The position numbers and the translations under genes are program-made. Source: Telmatactis stephensoni (Eukaryota > Cnidaria > Anthozoa > Actiniaria > Isophelliidae). From it: a DNA stretch of 64,000 nt. The notes below the pieces were generated by a model that saw nothing but the letters and a program-made list of their open reading frames with translations, had not been told where the DNA came from and made no database searches. Location: the NCBI GenBank assembly GCA_029948255.1, contig JALIZF010001563.1:186001-250000 (forward strand). Direction: 5' to 3'. This document shows, one piece after another, positions 46,801 to 59,700 of the stretch (position 1 is its first letter; the number at the start of each line of letters is the position of its first letter).

Positions 46801-49800
46801 ACACCATACACTACCTGAGGGCAAGCCTTAGTAATGCTATATATAAGCCTTAGTAACGCCATACACTACCTGAGGGCAAGCCTTAGTAACACCATACACT
46901 ACCTGAGGGCAAGCCTTAGTAACACCATACACTACCTGAGGGCAAGCCTTAGTAACACCATACACTACCTGAGGGCAAGCCTTAGTAATGCTATACATAA
47001 GCCTTAGTAACGCCATACACTACCTGAGGGTAAGCCTTAGTAACACCATACACTACCTGAGGGCAAGCCTTAGTAACACCATACACTACCTGAGTGTAAG
47101 CCTTAGTAACCATATACACTACCTGAGGGCAAGCCTTAGTAATGCTATACATAAGCCTTAGTAACGCCATACACTACCTGAGTGTAAGCCTTAGTAACCA
47201 TATACACTACCTGAGGGCAAGCCTTAGTAATGCTATACATAAGCCTTAGTAACGCCATACACTACCTGAGTGTAAGCCTTAGTAACACTATACACTACCT
47301 GAGGGCAAGCTTTAGTAACGCCATGTCTATACAACACGTCTCCTTGACAACCAACCACCCATACAGACACTTCGTCACCAGTAGGGTCATCTATTTGTAC
47401 AGACACATCATGTAGTTTGACGGAGGGTGTGACGAGTAACCACGGTCCTGTTGTAGTCAGTTTACAGCGTCTAAACAGACAGCACACAAAGTTGGTTTTA
47501 TGAATGATTGTTATTCATTTATTTATGAAAAGCCCAGATAGTGTGGTTTTCATAAACTCGTGAAATACACTTTAGTTTATTTAGCACTGCCTCACTCTAA
47601 TTCTTATATTTCCTAGAGTGGTTTTCATTAAACCGTGAAACACACTTTAGTGTATTACACCCGAACACACCCTAATTCCACTGTGTTCTTTTGTTGTCAT
47701 TCGACTATTACACTTTAACTAATACACTTTGTTTCACGGGTAATGAAAACCACTCTATTTATCTGACTGTTACACTCCAAGTAGCACACTTTGTTTCCCG
47801 GGTTAATGAAAACCACTTTCGCTGCACTTAACATATTACCTTAGTTGAAAGAGCAAAACAGAAAACAGTACGATACGATTATTCCGTGCTCATATCGTAA
47901 CCGTACCATACTAATGTCTATGTCTAATTCTGATTGGTTGAGAGCTCCTTAATGGGCCGTTGAATGGCAGTTTTTTCCAGTACTGTGACCGTACCGTTTG
48001 GCCGTCCTTTAGATTTCTAACTCCAAGAAAATCAGCTCTATGATAGTGTATAGTTAACATCATTTTGAAGTTATATTACCTTTTCCATCGTCGTCTTCTC
48101 ACGTAATCGTTCCAATTTTTCACTGCATGATAATGCCTGTAAAAGCACAAAAGTAGATAATTTTATGAAAGTCTTCACCAGTTTGATTTTTTTATTTTTA
48201 TTGGTAAATTTAAGGGATAAAAATTATAGCCACGCCCATTCCCCGACGATCATCCCCGACCAAAATATATACAGTCCCCCCCCCCTCCTGTGTAAAATAA
48301 TGGCTACACAAACATAAGAGACGTATAACTGTCCCTGCCTATATTGTATTTTTGTTGTTTGTCTGTTTGCTTGTTTGTTTGTTTGTACTAGGCGAAGCGA
48401 AATAAACATAAACATAAACATAAACATTATGTTTTAGCAAAACCTTGATTCCATCATCGGAATATATGAAATATAGTCTTGGAATCTAATCAAAAAGCTA
48501 TATTATGATAGATTAAGTAAAAGGCATTTTTTTACCTGGGAAAGTCCACAGCATACTGCCATCCATCTTTGTCAGTTACACCAGCTCGAGTATCGACTTG
48601 CCACTGCCCCACCCACTGCCACTGACTCGAGGGTAACAAGAACCCTTCTTTACTTTGTTCGTATACCCCGCTTTTGTCGCTCCATACATAACGATCGCTC
48701 GGTAGACGTCTGATGGTTAAAGGTGAGAAGAAATATGAAGTAGAGTTTGTTAGTAGGTTTTGGTTTCCCTGTCCCAGCACTTGGATCCATCTAGCTATTA
48801 GTAGTACGAGGTCTCATTCAAGGGTAGCCCTTTTACAGATGATTATCCCAAGCCGACCTCAATGCTGGATCCATTCAATCAACTGAATTGAATAAATGGA
48901 TCTGCTGTATTGTAATTCTATTTGTGCTATTTTAGGCTCTCAAGTCAATAAATGTACGAACCTGTCAGAGAATCCTTCAATTGGGTTCCATCGTTGGTTT
49001 TCGTAGATATAATGAACATCAAAATCTTCTTGACTATGAAGACCATACGAACTGCTTGAAAAACCACTAAGAACACCCCCACCATACCCTGCTGTGTAAA
49101 CATATGGGGTACCATCAAAACCAATACCCCACACTACCCCTGAAGTTCCTGCTTCGACTATAGAAAGATGGCCGCCGATTTGGCGCCAAAATCTTTCAGG
49201 AGCCTCACTGTTTTCATCATCTTGAACATCGCTTGCAAAGACATCACCACAAGAAGAAGTTGTCCATAATGCATTGGGAGTAACCGGTCCTTTAAAACCG
49301 TGTGCTTGGACTGTAGCACCAGACAAGGAAGTCAACCAGTCATTTAGTTCTTTTTCACTAGGAAACGCAAAGTAAAGAGGAGTACGATCCAGCGTTCTTT
49401 TTGAAGTATAAACAGCCAAGCAGTGGTGACGAGACATCTTATGAACGATACAAACACAGGTGATCTCACTGAAAGAGATTCGTAGTTCGGCGTAGCTTTG
49501 GTACGGTGAGATTTTCTCATAATAACACATTAAAGCGCCATCATTTTGTTTGTCTTCTTGACTTAGTTTAATAAGACTGTCGTACCAAAGGTTGTACTGA
49601 ATATCTAGCAGTATTTGACAACGAGCTTTCTTGGACCATGAACTCTTTAAATATGAGAAAATACAGAGTAAATATTGAAAACTCATACAATCATACATTC
49701 GGAATGTTATTTACTTATTGATGTAAGTGTAACATGTACACGTACATTTCTTCACCCAAATACGCGTACATAAACGTTTACGTACGTAAACGTAAGGTGT

Positions 49801-52800
49801 ACATGTTAAATGCAGTAAACGTTGACGTACGTAAATGTAAGGTATACATGTATAACATTCATACCTGGTACATAAGGTGTAGGCGTAATTTACGTAAGTA
49901 TCAATGTTATCTACGTAAGTAAATTGATCTATGTATGTATACGTGAATCTGTTATCTATATAAAGACGCGGACACACAGTGAAACGTCTTCTCTGTAACA
50001 TTGCGCCCAATAAAGTTGCATCGCCGTATGTCCACCCCTGCAATGTTGCGCGTAACGTTACAGAAGAAGAACTTGATCCTAAACCTGGAACAGTTGCGCA
50101 CTACGTTTGTAGAGGCAGACACGTGACAGTGCAACTGTGTGTTGCGCGCAATGCTGGAGAAAAAGTCGCAACAGATAATTTCATCGTGTGACAAGTCCTT
50201 AAGTGCAGGTTTTTACGTTCAGCATTTATATCTACTCGTAATTTTAAATCTTCGTACAGACGTATTCGTACTAAAAAGTTGCGCGGTTTTTTTTTCCTTT
50301 TCTTTTTTTTCCTTTCTTTTTTTGGAAAATGAAGTTTACGTATGGTACCTGCGATATTGCTTTCTCGTATTCCTCAAATTTGTTTCCTTCGCGTTGGTCG
50401 CGTAATCGTAAACGTTGCAGGATTTCTTTCCTCCATGATGCATCACGGTCATCAATACTAAGACTCATGGTACTTAACGCTGACAAGAGTCCGCGATTAG
50501 TGCCATTGAAGAAGGCGGCATCTACGTCACATGCCCCACTGCTTATCCAGGTTAGGAACTCAACGTAGCGTGGTAGTGAATCGCTATCGGGATTTAACGA
50601 GTACACATCGTTTGTATCTAAATTAATGAAAAATAAAAAAGAACTTAGATCAGATTTTGTATGAGTTCGAAATGGTAGGGGACGTTTTCTCTATGCCGTA
50701 ACCGTTTACTGTAACCATAGCATTTTGGGATACTCATAAATAGAGCGGTTTTCAAATGACTGGGAAACAGTACGGTCACCGCACGGTACGGTTACGGCAC
50801 GGTTACGGCAGAATTTTCGGAATGCTTTTATAGACATTACGGTAATGACACGGTCACGGTACGGAACGTACCGTAAACCACTCATAGAGTAGATTTCGTA
50901 TGACTGTGAAAACGTTACCGCACGGCCACGGCACGGTTACGGTAGGAATTTCGAATGTTTTTATAGACATCACGGCACTGACACGGCCACGACACGGCGC
51001 GGTCCGTTTTACACTCATACGAAATCTGTTCTATGAAAACCGCTCTATTTGCAGTGATCAATTCACTTATAAAAGTTTGACACTTGTAATCAAGCGTATC
51101 TACTGTTTTAGCTGTCAAGAACAATAACTACACTTGGGTAAACTACAAGTCTAAAACGTTTATCAGTTTATCAAGTTTAATTTATCAGTTACTCAAATTC
51201 GGTACTGTCATGAGTTATCGACGTAAAATATGGTCACTCTACTTAACTTTACTTTTATTGAAGTGACCTCTTATTGGCTCATACAGACTTCCATCACTGG
51301 ATCCACAAAAAAACGTTCCCGCACACATTCACTCTACTGTTAAAATTATAGTGACCGCGTAGATAGCAATCCCTTAACTAACAAAAACGCTCATCTGCAA
51401 AATTTATTCCATGAGCCAAGACGATTTTTGATACCACCTGAGGTGGCAAAGGCTATCAATCATACATCAAATTAAAGCTTATCATTAAACTCCCACAAAA
51501 ATTTGGTGCCACGCGCTAAGTTTTACTTTAATACCTTCAATGGGATTAGTGTTTGAAAGTCTTGAGATATCCATGGCGCTGTGTGATCTACTTGTGCGAA
51601 GGGCGCGCCACTGGCGACCACACAACTCGTCAGGTTTAACGTCTGTTCTGAAGTAAATATGGTCACCACAAGTACTTAGAGCAAAGACCTGGAAAAATAG
51701 ATCATTTTAATGTAAAAAAACATTACTATTTTAACTGTAACTTATCATGCCATAAGATTCAGGGACTTCTTTAGATGATTACCCAATTCCAGATAAAATT
51801 GAAACTCAAAATCTAAACTATAACAAATAGGAATTCTGTGTACAACATATCAGATTTGATCCAAAGATGTTTTGCACCGCTTCTCAGCTATTTATCAAAT
51901 GTGAAAGGTTTTCCAGTCAATAACCCAGTTGTTTGAAAGATGATTAGCGTTAATCCAGAAAGAAAACCATTTTAACCCAGGATTAGCGTTATTTGCCCTT
52001 CGAACAACCGGGCCAGGACTCACATGCGATGCACGAATCATCATACCTGGTCATTAGGAGCAACAGAAAGCAACAAAAATCTTCCGACCATCTGAATCCA
52101 ACTTGTTCCTGTGATGTCTTTTGTACTGGAGCCAACATCACTGGTATTGATGCCTTTTCTGAACCACACCTTATATAAAATGAAGAGATGATAAAAGTTT
52201 AGGTGTACATTTAGAGGAACGTTTAGGAGTACAGGATAGGGTTAAGCTTGATATTTTGTATATAAACCCTTGAAGAAGTATGCCAGTATACAGAGATGAC
52301 AGTGAATAAGACATGATTATATGAACAAAGTACCTGTTCATCTTTTGTTAAAGCCCATAAACTATTGACACCAGCAGAAATTTGAAGCAAGGGGCAGATT
52401 TCTCCACTAGATGAAAGTGATGGAGCACTGACTTCAACCCACTCTGTACCTGTGAATAGACAAACCTCCATTTAAAACCATGGCAAAATGTAATAGTAAT
52501 TGACATATTTGCCTTCAGTACTTCCTGCCTCATGTTACCCAAGAAGTGATGGGGGTGGGGGTGGATCCAAATTATCCTTCAGGAGGGGGGAGGGGGAGCA
52601 TTGTACAAATAGAGAAAACCATCCAGAGGATAGTTTGGAAATGTATCAAAAAGAAAAGGCTCCATAATTATCTCAGGATCAGGAAAAGGTGTATGCCCCC
52701 CCTGCAACCCTACAATAAGCACACCTGTTGGTTGAAAATATGTGACTCCCAGTCGTACTACTGCTGTTCCCTCCCAGGTAACTCCCCATACTACGCCAGT

Positions 52801-55800
52801 CCTGGTGACAGATATCTGGGTGATAGTTGCATTGGGTGGTGGTATATCCTGCCACTGGTGCCCTTCTGGATTCTTGCTGGTGATTCCTGTTCTAAAAACA
52901 ACCTGTCAACAGCATCTGATCATTAGTCTTAATTCTTAACATCTGGTTGTTGTCAATCTACATACAAAAAAAAAAATACATACATGATTGAGACTCCCTC
53001 AACAGGGCTTTTCAGCTCAATTTACAAATCCTAACTAAATCATATAAATCAAACATAAATGGATTAAGAATCCCAACTGGCAAGGAGGCAAACCAGTTGG
53101 CTATATTACAAGCATGGCCAAGAAACTGAATTTGAACTAATCAAAATCGGAACAAAATCAGTCTCAGCTAGTGGCCAGAGCAGGAATCGAACCTGGGACC
53201 ACCAGATTGCGAGACCAATGCTCTGACCACTCAGCCATGCTGCCTCCTTTCACATACATGAAAGATTCTTTAAACTAGACGCTAAGGAGACTACCTGACA
53301 GTACATTTTCAAGGAAAAATAGCAATTCTTTTACAAAAGCATTCATTATCACTAGGGAGCTGAAAGCATTAAGGAGTTCTACAAGATAGTGTCCAACTGT
53401 CATTCTTCCTTGGTGCTGCAGTGCAACTCCACCTTAAGGCCAACCCACTTCACATACATGTAAAATCTTCTCTAATAACAACAAATTGTCATAATGTTCT
53501 AACAACAACAACAACAACAAAACAAAAACAAACAAACAAACAAAAACAACAACAACAACACAGAACTTTGGAGAAAAGGCAGCACTTCAAACAGCAATAC
53601 TTTACCTGGCCATGAAATGTAACGGCCCAAACTGAAAGATGTCCAGGTTTGATTCCAGGAATCATGGTACCACCAACTGCTATGTCCTGGAAGGGTTGTT
53701 TAATAGGGTCATCTGTTAGACCAGGAATCTGCATAAAGTTGATTTATGATCAGAATAGTTTACCCAACATAACACAAGACTTCAGCATGTGAAACCTGCT
53801 CCCTTGTTTATTTTTTAGCATAGGGATCCAAATTTAAAGCAGAACTGGAGCATTAAGCTAGGAATTTTTTTATATAAATAGAAGTCACTATACAGGTCAA
53901 GCTTAATACTGTTATCGTGGAAGGGCGACCTGTGAAGGTCAAAGTCTCGATTCAAAACTAGCATTCACACATCAATCAAATCACTTCACTGATACAAATA
54001 GCAATTCTCAAGAAAAATGCCTTGAATTTGGAAGGAAAGTTTATATAAAATAATATACTTTAAATGTATAATTAACTTTAATCGTAAAATCCGAGGCATT
54101 TTTTCTAGGGATTCACAATTTGTATCAGTTGAGTGATTTGATTGACGTCCGTGTGAATGTAAGTTTCCAAACGAGAGCTTCACAGGTCGCACTTCAATGA
54201 TAATGGTAGTAATTCCCTGCCAGCTATGGCCACTAATATGGTCCTGATTTTAGCTCAGCAACTAAAAATGGCATTTAATTAATTATTTTAATGTCTTCAG
54301 TTGTAAGAAATACCCATTTAATACAGCCACCCATTATGGACAGTATTCTAATGGACTGTTGCTGGCCACATTTATGGGGTCCACTGTACTTACCAATAAC
54401 CATCTGTCATATCCATCAAATTTATAGTATCTTGACCAACACCTTCTTCTTACACAAGAAAATGGACTATTTTCTTCATAATAAGTACGAGGAAAGTCTA
54501 TTGCATATTGCCAGCCCTGCAGACAAGGGAAAGTCAGACTATATTTTTACTGTGTGACTGATATGCACTACCATGACCACCCAACATATCTTATTTATAC
54601 GTTAGCAAATGAGAGAGCTAGCAGTATAATTTCATTTTGATGCACATTCTCACATGCGAAACTTGTAGTAGTGTGACCTTTCCTTAATTTTCATGTTTTT
54701 CAACAGTCATTTTTCTTGTCATAATGATAAGTGTATCATAAAAAACCTCAAACATGTCAAACTATACGAGTAAGGCTGTAATATAAGACAGAAACATCAT
54801 TCTAGTTCCAGCCATTCACTGTTCTTTTTCCTAACATACCTCAATATCACCAGGGATGCTTCTATCAATAGTCCAGTCACCCTCCCAAACCCAGTACTTC
54901 GATGGTAGAGGAAATCCTGATTTTGGAAGGTGAACTTTACCATCTTTACTGCTGAAGTTATATCTATCAGTGCTAAACATCTAAAATTTAATGAAAACAC
55001 TTAAATTATTGACAGTATTGTATAACACTGAGATACAAATATGTGCTCTGATCGGTTGAATAGAGTGAACCAATTTTTGGACAAGGATGTGCTGACTACT
55101 GGAGGTCTAATTAAACACGAAAAGCATGATCCTGTTAGTGGCACTCGAAATTGAAAAATTCATACCTCTTTTATGACAAATCAACCTAGAACACAGTAAA
55201 TCATTGACAGATGGCCTATTAAAGACCATTCTGATCAAAGCTAGATTTACAAAAAAATCATAACAGGCAAATAAAACTGTAATGATCACTAACTGATGAA
55301 TTAAGCAGGGTAAAAAATACCCTGCTTAAAACAGAAGGCCAAAAACCATGTCCAGTGGCACCTCCCCTTATAGCCAATATATGTGAGTACCCCTCTCCTC
55401 CCTTCATCCATCCACCCACCCACACCCACGTACTTCCCCAGGCTTGTGCACACAGAAGTGAATTTAAAAAGTAAAAAAAGAGCCTACTGATTGTTGCAAA
55501 ATATGGCACCTGATGAGCAATGACAGCATAATTTGCAAATGTAATAAATTTGCATGGCACAGGTTGTACACATGGTTTTAATCACAGTTGGAAGACGGTG
55601 CTAAAGGGGTCAAATATTATTGAAATAAATACTAGATTAATGATAAGAATATATAAATAGTTTGACAGACGTGAAGATCTTACCGATTTTTGTGACCATC
55701 CATTCATAATCCCCCATCGTTGATTTTCCCAGGTTTCAGCTCGATTTCTTATAACTACTTGAGTAGAATGAACATAGAGACAAGGTTGTTGGTTAGCATT

Positions 55801-55956
55801 GATTGCCCAAGCACAATGATTTACGGCGGAAACACGCTTAAAACAGTTCCTTGATTTGAGCTCTGGAGTCGAGACTTCATTCCAAGAATTGTCACGTAAA
55901 TTTACGATAAAAGTTCGTCCATCACGATCGATGACCCACAAGGGAGAGGACTCCAT
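43900..55956 (-). CDS. TECPR1: Tectonin beta-propeller repeat-containing protein 1
   Basis: Eighteen exons join in frame to 1046 aa: 55684-55956, 54840-54980, 54394-54516, 53606-53728, 52725-52902, 52334-52449, 52047-52169, 51535-51688, 50349-50617, 48962-49644, 48536-48709, 48080-48136, 47299-47470, 45665-45800, 45191-45280, 44672-44778, 44408-44497, 43900-44031. All have GT-AG borders and compatible phases. The protein has an N-terminal tectonin segment, a DysF segment (ENQRWGIMNGW, CVRRRCWSRYY), tectonin repeats (LSVWAV, VVWGVTWEG, SLWALTKD), a central PH-like region in exon 10, a second DysF pair (YENQRWNP, GWQYAVDFP, VRRRRW) and C-terminal tectonin repeats. In vertebrates TECPR1 binds ATG5-ATG12 and PI4P or sphingomyelin on damaged lysosomes and promotes autophagosome-lysosome fusion. 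Human TECPR1 is about 1165 aa. The terminal exon may be frame-shifted (see findings); exon 17 is the weakest. Confidence 0.93.
44098..44370. repeat. About 90-bp tandem repeat in TECPR1 intron 17
   Basis: Three units begin CAGCACGTG (44098, 44185, 44280), with TGATCAATGGAGGGT and CACGTAGCGTGACAC in the first two and a diverged third. Confidence 0.75.
45550..45612. repeat. GACA microsatellite
   Basis: Imperfect ACAG/GACA run inside a TECPR1 intron. Confidence 0.8.
46080..47298 (-). repeat. Minisatellite made from the TECPR1 exon 13 splice-donor junction
   Basis: About 1.2 kb of alternating units of roughly 33 and 22 bp. Each long unit on the - strand reads like the end of exon 13 (GTTACTAAGGCTTGCCCTCA) plus the start of intron 13 (GGTAGTG). 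The array abuts the authentic donor at 47298/47299. I counted about 23 copies of CAGGTAGT, including the authentic one, and about 6 with CAAGTAGT. There are no unique spacers, so it is not a CRISPR array. Confidence 0.9.
47536..47815. mobile_element. Nested MITEs in a TECPR1 intron
   Basis: A complete member of the TA-flanked family (about 47614-47756: AGAGTGGTTTTCATTAAACC to the complement, core ATTCCACTGTGTTCTTTTG) is flanked by partial ends of similar elements on both sides. Confidence 0.7.
48239..48287. mobile_element. Solo terminus related to the 2213-2610 element
   Basis: CCCCGACGATCATCCCCGAC, then ATATATACAGTCC and a C-run, matches the right end of the element at 2213-2610. No left end is seen. 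Confidence 0.6.
48350..48428. repeat. TTTG and AAACAT simple repeats
   Basis: TTGT/TTTG units followed by five AAACAT units, in a TECPR1 intron. Confidence 0.85.
49715..49945. repeat. ACGTAC-rich palindromic repeats
   Basis: Repeated ACGTACGTAAACGTAAGGTG and CATG-containing variants in the TECPR1 intron between exons 9 and 10. The matching - strand reading frames are not coding. Confidence 0.6.
50649..51050. mobile_element. Tandem or nested TTCGTATGACTG-family MITEs
   Basis: Two abutting copies (about 50741-50885 and 50886-51033), with a further fragment on the left, in the intron between TECPR1 exons 8 and 9. Ends read AGAGTAGATTTCGTATGACT and the complement. Confidence 0.7.
52970..53246 (-). 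mobile_element. tRNA-derived SINE
   Basis: On the - strand the 5' part reads GGCTGAGTGGTCAGAGC (pol III box A) and, after about 30 bases, GGTTCGATTCC (box B). A non-tRNA body of about 190 bases follows and ends in a GTATGTATTTTT tail. The acceptor stem does not pair and no CCA-ready end is present, so it is a SINE and not a tRNA gene. It lies in the TECPR1 intron between exons 4 and 5, in the same direction as the gene. Confidence 0.8.
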
Positions 55957-56485
55957 GGAGCAACAAGTTGATTCTGTTTACGACTGTTCGTTTTACAAAC
56001 AAATGATTCCATCGACCTTGACAGCCATCCATGAAGATCTTGGTGACACGATATGTGAATTACGAAGGGTTTTCATGTTCAAATGGAAGAGGAAACGAAA
56101 AGCCAATGGAAAATGTAAACAAGCTAAATTAATTTGCAATACAGGAAGTGAAGTAGATTATGTCACTCGCATTTTTTAGAACTAAAAACCGCTGCCCACT
56201 AATAAATGCAATCTTGCATAAAAAGAATTGTTTTAGAAAAGTATAAAATAACGCCAGATTCAGCAGATTCTGCCTTTTAAAGTCATTTTACAAAAAATAT
56301 TAGTAATATTACAATTGCCCAAAATATCAAATGATTTGGGTTGCTAAAGCTACGATTCCTATGTTATTGGGTTTCCTGTGTCTAATTTCCATATTTGGAC
56401 ATTAGCCTGGAGAATAATATAGAACTTGTTATAAATTTTGCGAAAATTTTTTTGCAAAGAACTACGCCAATTTGTAGTCAGCAGC
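55957..56485. promoter_or_regulatory. Bidirectional promoter region of TECPR1 and NUDT1
   Basis: 529 bp separate the two divergent start codons, so both 5' UTRs and promoters must share this interval. I saw no TATA box with confidence. Confidence 0.6.
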
Positions 56486-56710
56486 ATGACAAAAAACAAA
56501 ATTCTCACGCTTGTACTCGTCCACAACGCCAAACAAGTTTTACTTGGCATGAAAAAACGTGGATTTGGAGTTGGTCGATGGAATGGATTCGGCGGGAAAG
56601 TTGAACCGAATGAAACTATCGTGGAAGCTGCTAAGAGGTATGAACTTCCACATACAAGATGTGGACCTTTTTCTTTTTTTTTTCTTTCCCTCCTTTCTTA
56701 AATTCATTGT

Positions 56711-56741
<31 letters not shown>

Positions 56742-59700
56742 GGGGGAGGGCCGCGACTGCCATGTTAATATGCAGAAATGGAGTGCGATCACGAAAATAT
56801 TTTAAAGAAAACGCAACATCATAAACAGCTAACAAAAAATCTATTTCGTTAAATGAAAATAATGTTATAAGACTTTCTGTACTCAATGAATGAAAGATGT
56901 TTTGGAGTTTGTTTGTCATATTGTCTATTGTGTTGGGTTCCCTGTGTTCAATGTCCATATTTGTAACATTCGCAACAAAGTACGCGCGAAGAACTACAAC
57001 ATTAGGTTTCCCGAAAAAGTACTTCAAAATTTGCCCAAATTTGCACCGAAAAACATGGTCAAAAACAAGATTCTTACGCTTGTTCACGTCCTACAACGGG
57101 AAACAACTTTTACTAGGCATGAAGAAGCGTGGATTTGGAGTTGGCCGATGGAATGGTTTTGGCGGGAAAGTTGAACCGAATGAAAGTGTTATGGACGCCG
57201 CAAAGAGGTACATTTGTTCGCCGACGAAATCGTCTAGTGCAATCTTCGCTTCGTGTTGAGCTTTTTTCTGGATTTGACCATACATTTTCTTGATTGTGGA
57301 TAGATAGGAAACGCTTGCAATTTATTTGATTATTTTGCAAATTGTTTCTGAAACGTGGTTGACTCAGACAAGCTGAACACGTGGAATAATTGACCCGAGA
57401 GAACTGATCAAATTAAAATATGAATTATTCAAAAACATATTGCGCATTTCTCTTTCTTAAACTTGCATTTCGATCCTTAGAAATATTTTGACAGACAAAA
57501 CAAGATTATCCAACAAAATAATTTTATAGCATTTTTGGTGTCCCTTGCATTGGCACAGGGAACCCAATCACTAGTTCATTGTGTTCCAGATACAATTAAC
57601 TCCCTCTAAGGCATTTTCGGACTAGCACTTGTCTGCCTTAGAAAGGTGTCTGTGTTAATTAGAGGGAGTACTAGGGAGTTTTGTTAAAACAATATGGGGC
57701 AATTTAAAAAACAGGCAAATGGTGTCTGCCTAATATTAGAAAGGTGACTCTACCTTACAAGGGTGTCCACATTGAGGGAGCTCACTGTATAATAGTCATT
57801 TTCGTATGAGTGAGGAACTTATTGTGCCATACCTTGACTGTGTCAGTGCCATAACGTCTATGGAAACATTCAAAATTCCTGGCATAACAGTACCATATGG
57901 TGACTGTGCCATTTTCCCAGTCATATAAAATCTGCTCGAATTCTCAGCCTAAGTGTTTCAATATCTCTTTTCAGAGAACTCCAAGAAGAGTGTTGCTTGC
58001 AAGCAAAAAATCTTAAAGAGGCTGGAATATTATTGTTTGAATTTATTGGTGATCCAGTGATTTTAGAAGTTCATGTTTTTAGAGCTGAAGAGTATGAAGG
58101 GGAACCAACTGAAACAGAAGGTATTTAATATATAGTTCCAGAAAATATCCATACCCCACCATGGAGAGAATTGAAAATTCTGGAGGGGAGGGGGAAGGGG
58201 TTCAGAGAAAGAACAAAACTACAGAGTATGTATGGAAGAAAAATGGAAGTTCCAGATGATAGGGGAGCCCATTTACAAATTCCCTCTGTGGTGGGAGTAT
58301 GGATATTTTCTGGAACTACACAATATGACTTTATGCCTTCTTTGTAAAAAAAAAACTAAAATGGTTCACACTTGCAACAAAGAAGACAAAGCAAACAAGA
58401 CAAGACAAAGATATGCAGTAATCTAGGCAGATATACTCGGTTGCCTGACAGATATACTCGTTGCCTGACAGATATACTCGGTTGCCTGACAGATATACTC
58501 AGTTGCCTGATGATGAATGCTCATTAGCAGTGTGTCTTTTCTCACATCAGCTATACAATGAATACAAACTGAGTCTGTTGGTAATTTAATGTAAAAGTTT
58601 CACTGGTGTGAACCACCTTAACATGACCCACTCACTAATATTAGCAAAATCTCCAGTCAATAATGAATTAAGAACTTTTATTCAACTGAAGAACTGGCAC
58701 CTTTTGTACTGGGAAATCCCCAAAAGGTGATAATGATGACAACAATGATAATGATTATATGTTTTTATCTCTTTCACATGATTTTAATAAGAGTTATGCA
58801 TTGTGTTAAACAAAAACTATAATAGACAACCAGCAAAAAATAAAATAGGCACTGCATGAAGGCTACTACAAAAAAGGTATACTTATAAGTGCATTTCAAA
58901 AGGCATAGTAACTACACTGTATTTCACAAACTTAACAACTATCACTCTAACAAGTTCCAAAAGGGCAGCTAGATGAAGTAAATTACTTGGGTTTTACTAC
59001 CATCACTTAGGAAAACCAGGGTTTATTTTGTTGCCCACTGCTTATGATCACTTGTCCCTCAATACCTTACTCTTGAGTTCACCGAATCACCGAGTCAAAT
59101 CCGAGTCCGAGTCAAATCCGAGTCCGAGTCAGAAGGCCGAGTCAAGATGAAAATACCAAAAAATTGACCTTTAATAGCAGGCATACATTGCTAATATATC
59201 AACTCATGTTTGTCAAAAGTTTTAAGAAAGAATCAAGTAAACAACGACAAACTTCGACGCCACCATTTTGTGGTTACCACAGAAAGCCCAACACTGAAAA
59301 CAACTGTTTGCTTGGTGAGGAAAGGATGACAAGACGGCTAGCCTGCTCCCTGAAGCATTTAAAATGTGTCAAAGAAAGGAGCGAAACCAGCATCCTTAAG
59401 ATGATTTAGAGTTTCTGTATCAATCAATCAATCAATTAATCCGACATTGCAAGCTTGAAACTTGCCGACCTAAACACGGCATTCATCATAATTCGTGCCA
59501 GTTTTATCAGTACGAACGTGTATAAACCAGGTCTAAATTGTTGGATCTGTTCCACAAAATATTCGCTCCACAGCCTATTGCTTTTCAGGCAGGCAATGTG
59601 AAATATTACATTGTAGCTGGGATTTCAGTTGTTCATTTTAGCTGGGAGTTTTTCAGTCTGGTGTTCAGTTCTCATCGATAATACTACTGAATTGGATTAT

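Noticed and set aside
46080..47298. Regular repeat array resembling CRISPR
   Set aside because: The spacers are repeats too, the unit derives from an adjacent exon, and the DNA is eukaryotic.
49711..50194. Reading frames on - between TECPR1 exons 9 and 10, one with VDIRRCNF resembling the TECPR1 VDVRV segment
   Set aside because: Exon 9 joins exon 10 in phase with full domain continuity, and these frames come from ACGTAC-type repeats.
53170..53246. tRNA gene on the - strand
   Set aside because: Boxes A and B are good but the acceptor stem does not pair, and the sequence continues into a SINE body and tail.
54291..54557. 88-codon + frame
   Set aside because: Antisense shadow of TECPR1 exon 3.
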